From the NCBI RefSeq assembly GCF_003345295.1, contig NZ_CP031056.1:558001-622000 (forward strand): 64,000 nucleotides of DNA. Reading direction: 5' to 3'. Source of the DNA: Vibrio splendidus (GTDB lineage Bacteria; Pseudomonadota; Gammaproteobacteria; Enterobacterales; Vibrionaceae). The notes under the pieces were generated by a model. The model was not told where the DNA came from, did not search any database, and saw only the letters and a program-made list of their open reading frames with translations. Below are positions 52,704 to 62,135 of the stretch, piece by piece (the stretch's first letter is position 1; every line of letters begins with the position of its first letter). The position numbers and the translations under genes were made by a program.

Positions 52704-55160
52704 ATGTCTCATACCCGTTTATTCCCACGTCATCGTTTGGCGATCGCTTGTGTGCTTGCCAGTGTTTCCAGTTTCTCTTTTGCCGAAAATCAATGTGATG
52801 TTTCTGATCTTCAGTTGGCCTCTGATCTCGCTCTTTCCGTCTCTACGGCGGACTACAGTTGCTATGGTTCTTGGTTCTCTGCATCTGAGAATGCATTAAA
52901 CAATATTTATAGTGAAGCGAGCTTAAGCCGCATTCAAGCCACGCTGAGCCTAGAAATTGCCCGTTATCGAGGTGAAGAAGAACAAGCTCGTAAACTAGAA
53001 AACCTTGGCGAGTTTGTTCGTGCGGCTTATTACGTTCGCTATAACGCGCAAGCACAAGACTTCAGTGAAGCGTTGAGCCAGCGGTTTGCTCAGTCAACCA
53101 TTGCCTTCTTAGCTAATCCTACTGCGCTAGACCAAGGTCGTGAACAAGTTGGAGCAATGAAAAGCCTGACGCTAATGGTTGATAACGTAAAGCAACTGCC
53201 ACTCACAATGGATGCACAACTTGCGGCACTGAGCCACTTCAATAGAGAGACCGCGCAAGACTCACAATGGGTCGACGGGCTAAACAATCTGTTTCGAGCA
53301 ATGGCTGGTCATGCGGCTAGAGATGACTTTTATGATTACATGGCAAGCAATTCTCAACATATTGATACGCTTGCGGCGTTTGCTCGTGATAACACGTGGG
53401 CGTTGGATACTGATGCGAGCTTCCTTGTTTACAACGCGGTGCGTGAAACGGGTCGTTTGTTAGCAAGTCCAGACAAAGCCACCAAAGAAAAAGCACTGCG
53501 AATGATGCAACAAGTGATGGCGCAAAACCCACTGGGGAGTGCACATGATAAACTTTGGTTAGCGGCAGTAGAAATGATGAGCTATTTCGCACCGGAAGGT
53601 CTAAATGGCTTTGATATTGAGCAAGCCAAGCGCGATCTAGCCATGCGTGTACTTCCTAACCGTCATGAATGCCAAGGGCCTGCAATTATTCGTTCTCAAG
53701 ATTTAAGCCAGTCACAAGCTATGGAAGCGTGTGATGTGTTGGCAACGAAAGAGGCGGATTTTCATCAAGTGGCAAATACCGCTCAACAACCCGTCGCAGA
53801 CGATAACAACGACCGAGTAGAAGTCGCGGTGTTCGGGAGCAAAGGCAGCTATGTGGATTACTCCGCTTTCTTATTTGGTAACACCACAGACAACGGTGGT
53901 CAGTACTTAGAAGGAAACCCATCAGAGGTAGGCAACGTAGCGCGTTTTGTAGCTTATCGTTACGATAATGGTGATGACCTGGCTATTCTCAATTTAGAAC
54001 ATGAATACACACACTATCTCGATGCCCGCTTTAACCAATATGGTTCGTTTAACGACAATTTGGCGCATGGCTACGTCGTGTGGTGGCTAGAAGGTTTTGC
54101 CGAGTACATGCATTACAAGCAAGGCTACGATGCTGCGGTAAGCTTGATTAACAGCGGGAAGATGAGCTTATCGGATGTGCTTGCAACCACTTACTCCCAT
54201 GATTCTAATCGTATCTATCGCTGGGGCTACTTGGCGGTGCGCTTTATGATGGAAGAACATCCTCAAGAAGTGCAGAGCTTGTTGGCACTGTCTCGTACTG
54301 GTCAGTTTTCCGAATGGGCGCAACAGGTAAAAGTGTTGGGTCAGCAATACAATGGTGAGTTTGAACGTTGGTTAGAATCAGTTTCAACCGAGCCTGAAAT
54401 ACCAAACCCGGATCCTAACCCAGGAGAGCCGACTGATCCCACAGAGCCGACAGATCAAGTCACTGTGCTTGTCTCAAATCAAGATGTGCTGTTAACCGGC
54501 ACGGCTTATAGCGAACAGCTTTTCTACATTGATGTACCAGAGAACACCACGCATTTTGAGGTTTCGATTGAAGGTAATGCTCTGGGCCAAAGCCAAGGTG
54601 ATGCTGACCTCTATATGAGTTACGGTAAAGAGGCGCATTATTACGACTTCGAGTTTAGCCAATACGGCAACGGCAGCAATGAAGTTGTGGCGTTCGAACC
54701 TAGTTCATCGGGTTTTATCAAACCGGGTCGTTACTACATGAGCATCACGGGTCGCACCGATTTTAGTGATGTGACGCTGGTGGCATCCGTAGAGACAAAA
54801 ACGCCAACACCACCAATCCAAGAACAAGATGATTTAACACCAGTGATCTTTGAATCTGGTAAAGCTCAAACCCTGACGGTTCATCAACGTCGCTATGCTG
54901 CGGTGTATGTTCCAGAAGGTGTGCAAGAGGTACGAGTGTGGTTAACGGACAAAAACACCGCTCAACCAGATACTGGTAATGTCGATCTGTTTGCTAGCAG
55001 TACATATTGGCCAACCGCAGGGCAGCACGAGTATGCGTCTAACTACGTAGGCAGTAATGAGTATCTGCAAATCCCTGTAACAGAAGAAGGCTATTTACAC
55101 TTCTTACTGAGTGCAGAACAACAAGGGGATGATGTCGAGATGTTGGTGTACTTTCATTAA
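52704..55160 (+). CDS. Secreted collagenase (peptidase M9)
   Basis: An 818-residue exported zinc metalloprotease. A signal peptide (about 1-27, ending FAE) leads to an all-helical activator domain (about 35-330) and the gluzincin catalytic domain, with HEYTH at 433-437 and a third-ligand region WWLEGFAEY at 460-468. A Pro-rich linker (PNPDPNPGEPTDPTEP, about 568-583) is followed by two pre-peptidase C-terminal (PPC) domains (about 590-700 and 725-818). This matches Vibrio collagenases of about 815 residues, which degrade native collagen of fish or invertebrate hosts. A terminator and a cystatin-like lipoprotein gene follow. It is divergent from luxM. Confidence 0.93.
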   Translation: MSHTRLFPRHRLAIACVLASVSSFSFAENQCDVSDLQLASDLALSVSTADYSCYGSWFSASENALNNIYSEASLSRIQATLSLEIARYRGEEEQARKLENLGEFVRAAYYVRYNAQAQDFSEALSQRFAQSTIAFLANPTALDQGREQVGAMKSLTLMVDNVKQLPLTMDAQLAALSHFNRETAQDSQWVDGLNNLFRAMAGHAARDDFYDYMASNSQHIDTLAAFARDNTWALDTDASFLVYNAVRETGRLLASPDKATKEKALRMMQQVMAQNPLGSAHDKLWLAAVEMMSYFAPEGLNGFDIEQAKRDLAMRVLPNRHECQGPAIIRSQDLSQSQAMEACDVLATKEADFHQVANTAQQPVADDNNDRVEVAVFGSKGSYVDYSAFLFGNTTDNGGQYLEGNPSEVGNVARFVAYRYDNGDDLAILNLEHEYTHYLDARFNQYGSFNDNLAHGYVVWWLEGFAEYMHYKQGYDAAVSLINSGKMSLSDVLATTYSHDSNRIYRWGYLAVRFMMEEHPQEVQSLLALSRTGQFSEWAQQVKVLGQQYNGEFERWLESVSTEPEIPNPDPNPGEPTDPTEPTDQVTVLVSNQDVLLTGTAYSEQLFYIDVPENTTHFEVSIEGNALGQSQGDADLYMSYGKEAHYYDFEFSQYGNGSNEVVAFEPSSSGFIKPGRYYMSITGRTDFSDVTLVASVETKTPTPPIQEQDDLTPVIFESGKAQTLTVHQRRYAAVYVPEGVQEVRVWLTDKNTAQPDTGNVDLFASSTYWPTAGQHEYASNYVGSNEYLQIPVTEEGYLHFLLSAEQQGDDVEMLVYFH

Positions 55161-55246
55161 CCAACATAGCACTAGAAAAAATGGCATTAACAAATAACAC
55201 CATCTAAAACGTTACTCCTATAAAGGGTCACAATATCCGGTGGATA

Positions 55247-55279
55247 AAAGCTGGGCATGAATGTCCGGCTTTGTTTTTT
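55247..55279 (+). terminator. Terminator of the collagenase gene
   Basis: An imperfect stem (55247-55258 with 55261-55272, two G-T pairs) is followed by a T run interrupted once. Confidence 0.75.
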
Positions 55280-55423
55280 CTGACACTGTTCTGTGTTTAT
55301 GGATTAGCGACACCATGATTCCTGATGAAGTGATGACATTTGAGGTTTAATCTTGAAGGCATATGAAACATCTTTGCGAGTGAGCACTCGTTAATGGCTG
55401 AATGAATTATTTAGTGAGGATTT

Positions 55424-55798
55424 ATGAGAAAAGCATTATTGGTTACTTTGGTAGGTGTCGTAGTTTTAGCTGGATGCAGTCAGAAGGGCGAAGTGATGAC
55501 TCAATCACAAGAGAAGGCGAATCCAATCTGTAGTACTCAGAACCTTACTGGCGGTTGGTCGAAAAGTGATATCACACCTCAAGCTGAGCAAGCTTTAAAC
55601 GCGGTTCTTGGTCAAATGAATACCGCTGCCGAGCTCAAACAAATCTTGAGTGTTCGAACTCAGGTCGTCGCTGGTTTGAACTATGCTATCGAGTTTGAAA
55701 TGGATAATGGTGAGGTGTGGAATACCGTCGTTTATCGTTCGCTACAAGGTGATATCGAAATGATGCAAGCTGCGCAGCAAGGCCGTCTGTGTCTATAG
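55424..55798 (+). CDS. Cystatin-like lipoprotein
   Basis: A 124-residue exported lipoprotein with lipobox LAGC and lipidated Cys18. The mature part looks like a cystatin: an N-terminal Gly-Gly (43-44, LTGGWSKSD), a helix (about 52-72), and the signature QVVAG at 80-84 followed by beta strands (LNYAIEFEMDNG). Cystatins inhibit papain-like cysteine proteases by inserting exactly these parts. It lies next to the collagenase gene but behind a terminator, so co-transcription is doubtful. Inhibition of host or rival cysteine proteases is plausible; collagenase itself is a metalloprotease. GAGGA precedes the ATG. Confidence 0.8.
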   Translation: MRKALLVTLVGVVVLAGCSQKGEVMTQSQEKANPICSTQNLTGGWSKSDITPQAEQALNAVLGQMNTAAELKQILSVRTQVVAGLNYAIEFEMDNGEVWNTVVYRSLQGDIEMMQAAQQGRLCL

Positions 55799-55856
55799 TA
55801 TGGATATTTTCACTACCTATATTTTTAGGTAACTTATGTTTGTATACAGAAAGTAG

Positions 55857-55884
55857 AAATGGCTCCGTATTGGGAGCCATTTTT
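55857..55884. terminator. Terminator after the cystatin-like gene
   Basis: AAATGGCTCC (55857-55866) pairs perfectly with GGAGCCATTT (55873-55882); T run rightward and A run leftward, so it can work for both convergent genes. Confidence 0.9.
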
Positions 55885-55916
55885 AATTCTAATTAAGGTC
55901 GGTTGATTGAACGGTA

Positions 55917-56495
55917 TTAGCTGGTCAGTTCGGGTTCCAATAACTCTTGAACACAAGCACGGCTGATGTCTTCATCAATGTACGCCATTCCAAGTTTATT
56001 CAAGTAGTCCATACGGTCAGCAGTTCGCAGTTCAATATCTGGGCCTGAGATGTTGTTCTCTTGATAGACTTGAGCTAAATGAGCTATGAATTGCTCGCCA
56101 ACACTCATCATCAACAGGCTCATTGCGCCTACATCCGGTCTGACTTTTGCTTGTTGTTTGTCAGATAGATTGACGGCTAACACGATAGGGTGCTCTTCAC
56201 CCTCAAAACGAGTGCTGCGCTCGCGAATGGTTTGCTGAGCCCAGTAATACGCCAGTTCTTTACTCTGAGTTAAGAAGACGGGTTCAACGGATTCTGTGTA
56301 GTTGTTGCCAATGGTCGCCATAGTTTTTAAAGCGGCTTCATTGAGGGCTTTGTCGCCTGAGCGTTTGAGGCCTTGACCTTGAATAGACGCAAGTAAAGCT
56401 GAAGACGTGCCGTGATACCAAGTATCACCAGTAGCGAAGCCATTTTCTGATAGCAACGTTTTTGCATCTTGTAGGTGTGTCGGTATTGAAGTCAT
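55917..56495 (-). CDS. Putative ADP-ribosyltransferase-fold protein
   Basis: A 192-residue cytoplasmic protein of unknown function. WYHGTSSALLASIQGQGL (about 26-43) and VFLTQSKELAYYWAQQT (about 73-89) follow the pattern H-G-T-S...I...G-L...V-F-L-T...A-x-x-Y/W-A seen in many ART-superfamily proteins, such as KptA-like and DUF952 families. A catalytic Glu cannot be assigned with confidence (candidates are near IELRT). I start at ATG 56495, seven bases after TTGAGAG; a TTG four codons earlier is possible. It lies between the collagenase region and aceA with no obvious operon. Confidence 0.6.
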   Translation of the reverse strand: MTSIPTHLQDAKTLLSENGFATGDTWYHGTSSALLASIQGQGLKRSGDKALNEAALKTMATIGNNYTESVEPVFLTQSKELAYYWAQQTIRERSTRFEGEEHPIVLAVNLSDKQQAKVRPDVGAMSLLMMSVGEQFIAHLAQVYQENNISGPDIELRTADRMDYLNKLGMAYIDEDISRACVQELLEPELTS

Positions 56496-56504
56496 GGGCA
56501 CTCT

Positions 56505-56552
56505 CAATAAATAGGAATATCAATAAACAGGAATATCAAAAAATATGAATAT
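56505..56552. repeat. Three tandem 16-bp units
   Basis: Units at 56505, 56521 and 56537, consensus caataaacaggaatat. The array overlaps the 5' untranslated region of the ART-like gene. Confidence 0.85.
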
Positions 56553-56609
56553 AGTTAGCTTAAACAGAATTTTCTAGCGTAACAGTGGTATGGAACACAA
56601 ATCTGAGGC

Positions 56610-56646
56610 TTTGAGATGAAGCTGGCAGTACAAGCTTCATCTCAAA
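56610..56646. repeat. 14-bp perfect inverted repeat downstream of aceA
   Basis: TTTGAGATGAAGCT (56610-56623) and its exact complement (56633-56646) flank nine bases. It has no T run on the aceA side, so it may be a processing or protective hairpin. Confidence 0.75.
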
Positions 56647-56690
56647 ACCTCCTCCCTCCGAAAACCTAACAGGGAATGAGGAGGGGGAGA
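56647..56690 (-). terminator. Probable aceA terminator
   Basis: Leftward, CCTCCTC pairs with a GGAGG-rich arm and four T follow. It lies 27 bases past the aceA stop. Confidence 0.5.
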
Positions 56691-56716
56691 TTTTATTGGG
56701 GGAAAGCTGTTAGCGA

Positions 56717-58315
56717 TTAATCAAATTGATTTGATGTATTCGCTTCACCCGCTGCTTTTAGTGCATTTTCACCAGCAAAGTACTCTTTGTGGTCATCACC
56801 CATGTCTGAACCCGACATGTTTTGGTGTTTAACACATGCGATGCCTTGGCGGATCTCTTTACGTTGAACATTCGCAACGTAGCCCAGCATGCCTTGGTCA
56901 CCGAAATATTCTTTTGCAAGGTTGTCGGTAGACAGTGCCGCTGTGTGGTACGTAGGCAAAGTAATCAAGTGGTGGAAGATACCTGCTTCACGAGATGCAT
57001 CGGCTTGGAATGTACGAATCTTCTCGTCAGCGCTTGCAGACAGTTCCGTTTCATCGTATTCCGCACTCATTAGGCTTGCACGGTCGTATGCTGATACATC
57101 TTTACCTGCTGCTGCCAGCGCGTCGTATGCTTGTTGACGGAAGTTTAGCGTCCAGTTGAATGATGGAGAGTTGTTGTATACCAGCTTAGCGTTAGGGTGA
57201 ACTTCACGTACGCCGTCCATCATCTCTTTGATTTGACCGATGTGTGGTTTCTCAGTCTCAATCCAAAGAAGGTCAGCACCCGCGTTGATTGCTTCAATAC
57301 AGTCGAATACACAACGGTCTTCACCTGTACCTTCGCGGAATTGGTATAAGCCTGAAGGCAAACGCTTAGGTCGAACTAGCTTGCCGTCACGGTTGAAGCA
57401 AACATCACCTTCAGCCATATCTGCAACATCGATCTCTTCAACATCTAGGTATGAGTTGTAGATGTCACCTTGGTCGCCAGGTTCTTTCACTACTGCGATT
57501 TCTTTTGTTAGACCAGCACCTTGTGAATCGGTACGAGCAACAATAACGCCGTTGTCGATGCCTAGTTCAAGGAAAGCGTAACGAAGTGCGCGAAGTTTTG
57601 CGTGGAAGTCAGCATGCGGAACCGTTACTTTGCCGTCTTGGTGACCACATTGCTTCTCATCGGCTACTTGGTTTTCGATTTGTAGACAACATGCACCCGC
57701 TTCAATCATCTGCTTAGCCATTAGGTAAGTCGCTTCTGCGTTACCGAAACCTGCATCGATATCGGCAATGATTGGCACTACGTGTGTTACGTGGTTGTCG
57801 ATTTTGTCTTGGATTCGGTCTTGTAGATTCACATCGCCAGCTTCACGTGCCGCATCTAGTTGACGGAATAAGCCACCTAGTTCACGAGCATCTGCTTGGC
57901 GTAGGAAGGTGTATAGCTCTTCTACTAGGCCAGCAACTGACGTTTTCTCATGCATAGATTGGTCTGGAAGTGGACCGAAATCTGAACGAAGTGCCGCGAC
58001 CATCCAACCTGAAAGGTATAGGTAACGACGGTCTGTCTTGCCATCAAAGTGTTTCTTAATAGAAATCAGCTTTTGTTGGCCGATGAAACCATGCCAGCAA
58101 CCCAGTGACTGAGTGTATTGAGAGCTGTCTTCGTCGTAAGCCGCCATGTCTGCACGCATAATATCTGCCGTGTATTGCGCAATATCCAGACCTGTTTTGA
58201 ATTTGTTTTGAGCTCGCATACGGGCTGCAGATTCTGGGTTAATTGCATCCCATGGAGCACCAGCAGCGCTTTTTGCAACTTCAATCTTTTCGATATCTTG
58301 TGTAATTTGCGACAT
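56717..58315 (-). CDS. aceA: Isocitrate lyase
   Basis: A 532-residue cytoplasmic enzyme that splits isocitrate into succinate and glyoxylate, the first step of the glyoxylate shunt for growth on acetate or fatty acids. Metal and substrate motifs include IADIDAGFGNAEATY. The catalytic cysteine is in DEKQCGHQDGK, corresponding to the KKCGH loop of E. coli AceA. NNSPSFNW and LMSAEYDE also match. The chain is the longer (about 530) subfamily common in Vibrio and Pseudomonas. It is divergent from a LysR gene and lies 1.3 kb from malate synthase G, the second shunt enzyme. Confidence 0.96.
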   Translation of the reverse strand: MSQITQDIEKIEVAKSAAGAPWDAINPESAARMRAQNKFKTGLDIAQYTADIMRADMAAYDEDSSQYTQSLGCWHGFIGQQKLISIKKHFDGKTDRRYLYLSGWMVAALRSDFGPLPDQSMHEKTSVAGLVEELYTFLRQADARELGGLFRQLDAAREAGDVNLQDRIQDKIDNHVTHVVPIIADIDAGFGNAEATYLMAKQMIEAGACCLQIENQVADEKQCGHQDGKVTVPHADFHAKLRALRYAFLELGIDNGVIVARTDSQGAGLTKEIAVVKEPGDQGDIYNSYLDVEEIDVADMAEGDVCFNRDGKLVRPKRLPSGLYQFREGTGEDRCVFDCIEAINAGADLLWIETEKPHIGQIKEMMDGVREVHPNAKLVYNNSPSFNWTLNFRQQAYDALAAAGKDVSAYDRASLMSAEYDETELSASADEKIRTFQADASREAGIFHHLITLPTYHTAALSTDNLAKEYFGDQGMLGYVANVQRKEIRQGIACVKHQNMSGSDMGDDHKEYFAGENALKAAGEANTSNQFD

Positions 58316-58456
58316 AACTATTCCTTAGTTTCACGTGGACATGTTGGCCAATTTGGCGAGGTCATTTGATTTGGATTAAATCTAACCATGGACAAAGAAT
58401 AACCATGTATGTGATAATTTTGTTAATTTATAGTTATTATATTCGGTATTTTTCTT

Positions 58457-59410
58457 ATGAATATTGCTCGTGTAGACCTTAATTTACTTGTGTATTTAGA
58501 CATGTTGCTACGTGAAAGAAACGTAACACGTGCGGCAAATCAGCTAGGAATTACTCAACCCGCCATGAGTAATGGCCTACGTCGATTAAGGGATCTGTTT
58601 GAAGACCCATTGTTGGTGAGAACAAGTGAAGGGATGGTACCAACCGAGCGCGCACATAAGTTGCAACCACTGATCCGTAATATATTGGCGAATGTAGAGA
58701 AGACGCTACAACCCACAACTGAGTTTAATGCGGAAGACAGCGAACGCGTGTTTCGTATCATGGCGAGTGACTATGCAGAATCGACCATTATTCAGCCATT
58801 GCTTAAAAAACTGAGCGAAATAGCTCCGAAAATTCGATTGGATATCATGACGCCAAGTGATGTGAGCTATAAGGATGTGGAACAAGGCACTGTTGATATT
58901 ATCATCAACCGATTTGATGATATTCCACAGTCGTTTCACCAGATGAGCCTTTGGCACGACGGGTTCTCCTGCTTATTTAGCTGTGATAACCCGATTGCTG
59001 ATAAATTTGATATTTTGTCTTATTTAAAGGCGCAACATATTTGGGTGAGTAAGACAGGGATGGGAACAGGTGTTGGGATCAACCCAAGCGAAGCACAAAA
59101 GCTGGGTTGGATTGATGAAGCACTAATGCGTATCGGCAAAACCCGAAATATTACGGTGTTTACTCGACATTATTTGTCGGCGATTCTCTTCGCTCAACAG
59201 AAAAATCTGATCCTTACCATTCCAACCAAAGCGGCACAGTTACAGCGCAACAATCCTAGGTTGTTAATCAAACCGGCACCTTTCGCTATTGAACCTTTTG
59301 AGGTGAAGATGGCATGGAGCCCATTGTTACAAACCAATCCTGACCATCAGTGGATGCGTCGATTGATTAAAAGTGTTGCCAATGAAATAGAGAGTGGTGT
59401 GACGGAATAA
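58457..59410 (+). CDS. LysR family regulator between aceA and malate synthase genes
   Basis: A 317-residue LysR protein with an N-terminal winged helix (about 4-63, RNVTRAANQLGITQPAMSNGLRRLRD) of the NodD/LinR-like type and an effector domain. It is divergent from aceA with 141 bases between and lies just before glcB, so control of the glyoxylate shunt is the natural guess. No perfect dyad is seen in the gap, only AT-rich imperfect ones near 58400-58445. Confidence 0.9.
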   Translation: MNIARVDLNLLVYLDMLLRERNVTRAANQLGITQPAMSNGLRRLRDLFEDPLLVRTSEGMVPTERAHKLQPLIRNILANVEKTLQPTTEFNAEDSERVFRIMASDYAESTIIQPLLKKLSEIAPKIRLDIMTPSDVSYKDVEQGTVDIIINRFDDIPQSFHQMSLWHDGFSCLFSCDNPIADKFDILSYLKAQHIWVSKTGMGTGVGINPSEAQKLGWIDEALMRIGKTRNITVFTRHYLSAILFAQQKNLILTIPTKAAQLQRNNPRLLIKPAPFAIEPFEVKMAWSPLLQTNPDHQWMRRLIKSVANEIESGVTE

Positions 59411-59490
59411 CACAGTTTGTAGGGTATTTTTTGTATGAATATTCAGTATAAACGGCATAAATTAGCTAAATTCATGCCCGTTAAGTAAGT

Positions 59491-59549
59491 TTAAGTTAGT
59501 AACGTAAATTTGAGCTAGTAACGTAAATTTAAGCCAGTTACGTAGAATT
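59491..59549. repeat. Three tandem 19-20-bp units before glcB
   Basis: Units at 59491, 59511 and 59530, core agtaacgtaaatt. They lie 36 bases before the malate synthase start, in its probable promoter or leader. Confidence 0.8.
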
Positions 59550-59584
59550 ATTGAGTAGTCATCAGTTAGTTTGAGAGAGATTTT

Positions 59585-61768
59585 ATGAGCAGTCGTATTC
59601 AACAGGGAAGCTTGAACATTGATAGCACCCTCTACCAATTAATTAATGAGCAGGTCATTCCTGGAACGGGCATTATCGCAGAAGACTTTTGGCAATCTTT
59701 TGCAGATATCCTTGCAGACTTGGCTCCAAAGAATCGCGCATTGCTTATTAAGCGTGAAGACCTTCAACACCAAATTGATGTTTGGCACCAGGAGCGTGCA
59801 GGACAAACATTGGATGCGGCAGAGTACAAACAGTTCCTACAACAGATTGGCTACTTAGTCCCTGAAGGCGATGACTTTCAAGTCACTACTGCAAGCGTTG
59901 AGCCTGAAATTGCTACACAAGCAGGACCGCAGCTTGTTGTACCTATTATGAACGCACGCTTTGCACTTAATGCAGCAAACGCACGTTGGGGTAGCTTATA
60001 TGATGCGCTCTACGGAACGGATGTCATCAGCGAAAGTGATGGTGCTGAGAAAGGCGGAAGCTTTAACCCAGTTCGCGGCGCCAAAGTAGTCACTTATGCC
60101 CGCGAGTTCCTTGATGATGCTGCGCCGTTAAATGGTGTTTCTCATAAAGACGTGACCCAATACAGTATCAGCAACGTGAGCATTGGTAATACGCTCACGG
60201 CGACACTAGATAACGGCGAAGAAGTCACTCTAATTGATCATAGCCAGTTCATTGGCTACCAAGGTGATGCGAGTGCGCCTTCAAGTATTCTGATCAAGCA
60301 CAACAACCTACATATTGAAATTCAAATTGACCCGAGCGCACCAATTGGCAGCGTCGATGTTGCTGGTATTAAAGATGTGCTAGTGGAAGCGGCACTCACC
60401 ACCATTATGGATTGCGAAGACTCCGTTGCCGCAGTCGATGGTGAAGATAAAGCTCTGGCCTACAGTAACTGGCTCGGTTTGATGAAAGGCGACTTGCAAG
60501 AGTCGTTACAGAAAAATGGTAAAACCATCGTTCGTAGCTTGAACCCAGACCGCCAATACACCAGTGTCACCGGTGGTGAGATTTCGCTTAAAGGTCGCAG
60601 TATGTTGTTTATACGCAACGTGGGCCACTTAATGACCAACCCAGCCATCATTGATGATCAAGGTAATGAAGTACCTGAAGGTATTATGGATGGCATGGTC
60701 ACTTCGCTAATCGCAATGCATGATTTAAAAGGCAACAGCGCTTACCAAAACTCGACAGCGAACAGCATCAATATAGTAAAACCTAAGATGCATGGCCCTG
60801 AAGAAGTGGCGTTTACTAATGAATTATTTGGCCGCATTGAAGATGCATTAGGCTTAGATCGATTCACGATCAAAGTCGGTATCATGGACGAGGAGCGTCG
60901 TACTTCAGTTAACCTCAAAGAATGTATTCGCGCCGCCAAAGACCGTGTTGTATTTATCAATACCGGTTTCTTAGACCGAACCGGTGATGAAATTCATACC
61001 AGTATGGAAGCTGGCCCGTTTGCGCCTAAAACACAGCTGAAAACCATGACTTGGATTGGTGCATACGAAGATCAAAACGTCGATCTTGGTTTGGCTTGTG
61101 GTCTGCAAGGTAAAGCCCAGATTGGTAAAGGCATGTGGCCAGAACCAGACAATATGGCCAAGATGATGGATGCGAAAATTGGTCATCCGCAAGCCGGCGC
61201 AAATACTGCTTGGGTTCCTTCTCCAACTGCGGCGACTTTGCATGCGCTGCACTATCACAAGGTGAGTGTACCAAGTCGTCAGAAAGAGCTCCGTGAGCGA
61301 GTGAGAGCGAATGTCGACGATATCCTGACTATTCCGCTATTAGGCAAGCAAAAGCTGACCGCTCAAGACATCCAAAACGAATTGGACAACAATACACAAG
61401 GTATTCTTGGCTACGTAGTTCGTTGGATTGACCAAGGTGTCGGGTGTTCTAAGGTGCCGGATATCAATGATGTAGGCTTGATGGAAGACCGCGCTACGCT
61501 GCGTATTTCAAGCCAACATATTGCGAACTGGTTACGCCATGGGATTTGTAATGAAGCCCAAGTTATGAAAACCATGAAGCGCATGGCCGCAGTGGTGGAT
61601 GAGCAAAACGCTGGCGACCCGAGCTACCGTAATATGGCACCTGACTTTGAAAACAGCATTGCCTTTTCAGCAGCGTGTCAGTTGGTATTCGAAGGTTGTG
61701 CTCAACCAAGTGGTTACACTGAACCAGTGCTGCATGCGATGCGTTTGAAGTTGAAAGCACTTACATAA
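59585..61768 (+). CDS. glcB: Malate synthase G
   Basis: A 727-residue monomeric malate synthase (family about 723) that condenses glyoxylate with acetyl-CoA to malate, completing the glyoxylate shunt. Motifs visible: TTIMDCEDSVAAVDGEDK (about 270-287), the Mg2+/glyoxylate region with KVGIMDEERRTSVNL (about 431-445), FINTGFLDRTGDEIHTSM (about 457-474), and CSKVPDINDVGLMEDRATLRIS near the C-terminal catalytic Asp. GAGAG precedes the ATG. Isocitrate lyase and a LysR gene lie directly upstream on the other side, and a strong terminator follows. Confidence 0.96.
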   Translation: MSSRIQQGSLNIDSTLYQLINEQVIPGTGIIAEDFWQSFADILADLAPKNRALLIKREDLQHQIDVWHQERAGQTLDAAEYKQFLQQIGYLVPEGDDFQVTTASVEPEIATQAGPQLVVPIMNARFALNAANARWGSLYDALYGTDVISESDGAEKGGSFNPVRGAKVVTYAREFLDDAAPLNGVSHKDVTQYSISNVSIGNTLTATLDNGEEVTLIDHSQFIGYQGDASAPSSILIKHNNLHIEIQIDPSAPIGSVDVAGIKDVLVEAALTTIMDCEDSVAAVDGEDKALAYSNWLGLMKGDLQESLQKNGKTIVRSLNPDRQYTSVTGGEISLKGRSMLFIRNVGHLMTNPAIIDDQGNEVPEGIMDGMVTSLIAMHDLKGNSAYQNSTANSINIVKPKMHGPEEVAFTNELFGRIEDALGLDRFTIKVGIMDEERRTSVNLKECIRAAKDRVVFINTGFLDRTGDEIHTSMEAGPFAPKTQLKTMTWIGAYEDQNVDLGLACGLQGKAQIGKGMWPEPDNMAKMMDAKIGHPQAGANTAWVPSPTAATLHALHYHKVSVPSRQKELRERVRANVDDILTIPLLGKQKLTAQDIQNELDNNTQGILGYVVRWIDQGVGCSKVPDINDVGLMEDRATLRISSQHIANWLRHGICNEAQVMKTMKRMAAVVDEQNAGDPSYRNMAPDFENSIAFSAACQLVFEGCAQPSGYTEPVLHAMRLKLKALT

Positions 61769-61901
61769 CCAAAACTGCTAAATAGTTCAACACTGGAATA
61801 GCTGAGTAGCTAAATAAAAAAGTAAACGATATTACATAACAACGTCACTCAATAATAAAACCACGAAGAAAAGAAACACCCTTTTAAACCGAGCCCAAGG
61901 T

Positions 61902-61929
61902 GCCGCGCTTTATAGCGCGGCTTTTTTTT
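61902..61929 (+). terminator. Terminator of glcB
   Basis: A perfect GC-rich 7-bp stem (GCCGCGC/GCGCGGC) with a six-base loop and eight T. Confidence 0.95.
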
Positions 61930-62007
61930 GAGTTTTTTGAAGGGGTAGGTGCTTTAAAGCTTTTGATATTTAAGAGTTAGGAATCGCTAATGTCATAGTT
62001 TCATTAT

Positions 62008-62134
62008 CATTAAAACGTTGTTATCACCAAAGCGTCTTTACCATTAAAGCGTTGTAACCATTAAATGTTCTTTGTCGCTAAATCTTCATTGTCGATAAAG
62101 CTTCGTTACGGCTATAGCTTCGTTACTGCCAAAA
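62008..62134. repeat. Degenerate 17-19-bp tandem array beside the gabD stop
   Basis: About seven imperfect units (core cattaaagcgttgtaac, later ctatagcttcgttactg) run up to the gabD stop. The last units match the gene's own end: gttact(g/a)ccaaaac occurs twice, once outside and once inside the coding sequence. This suggests expansion from the gene's 3' end. Confidence 0.75.
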
Positions 62135-62135
62135 C

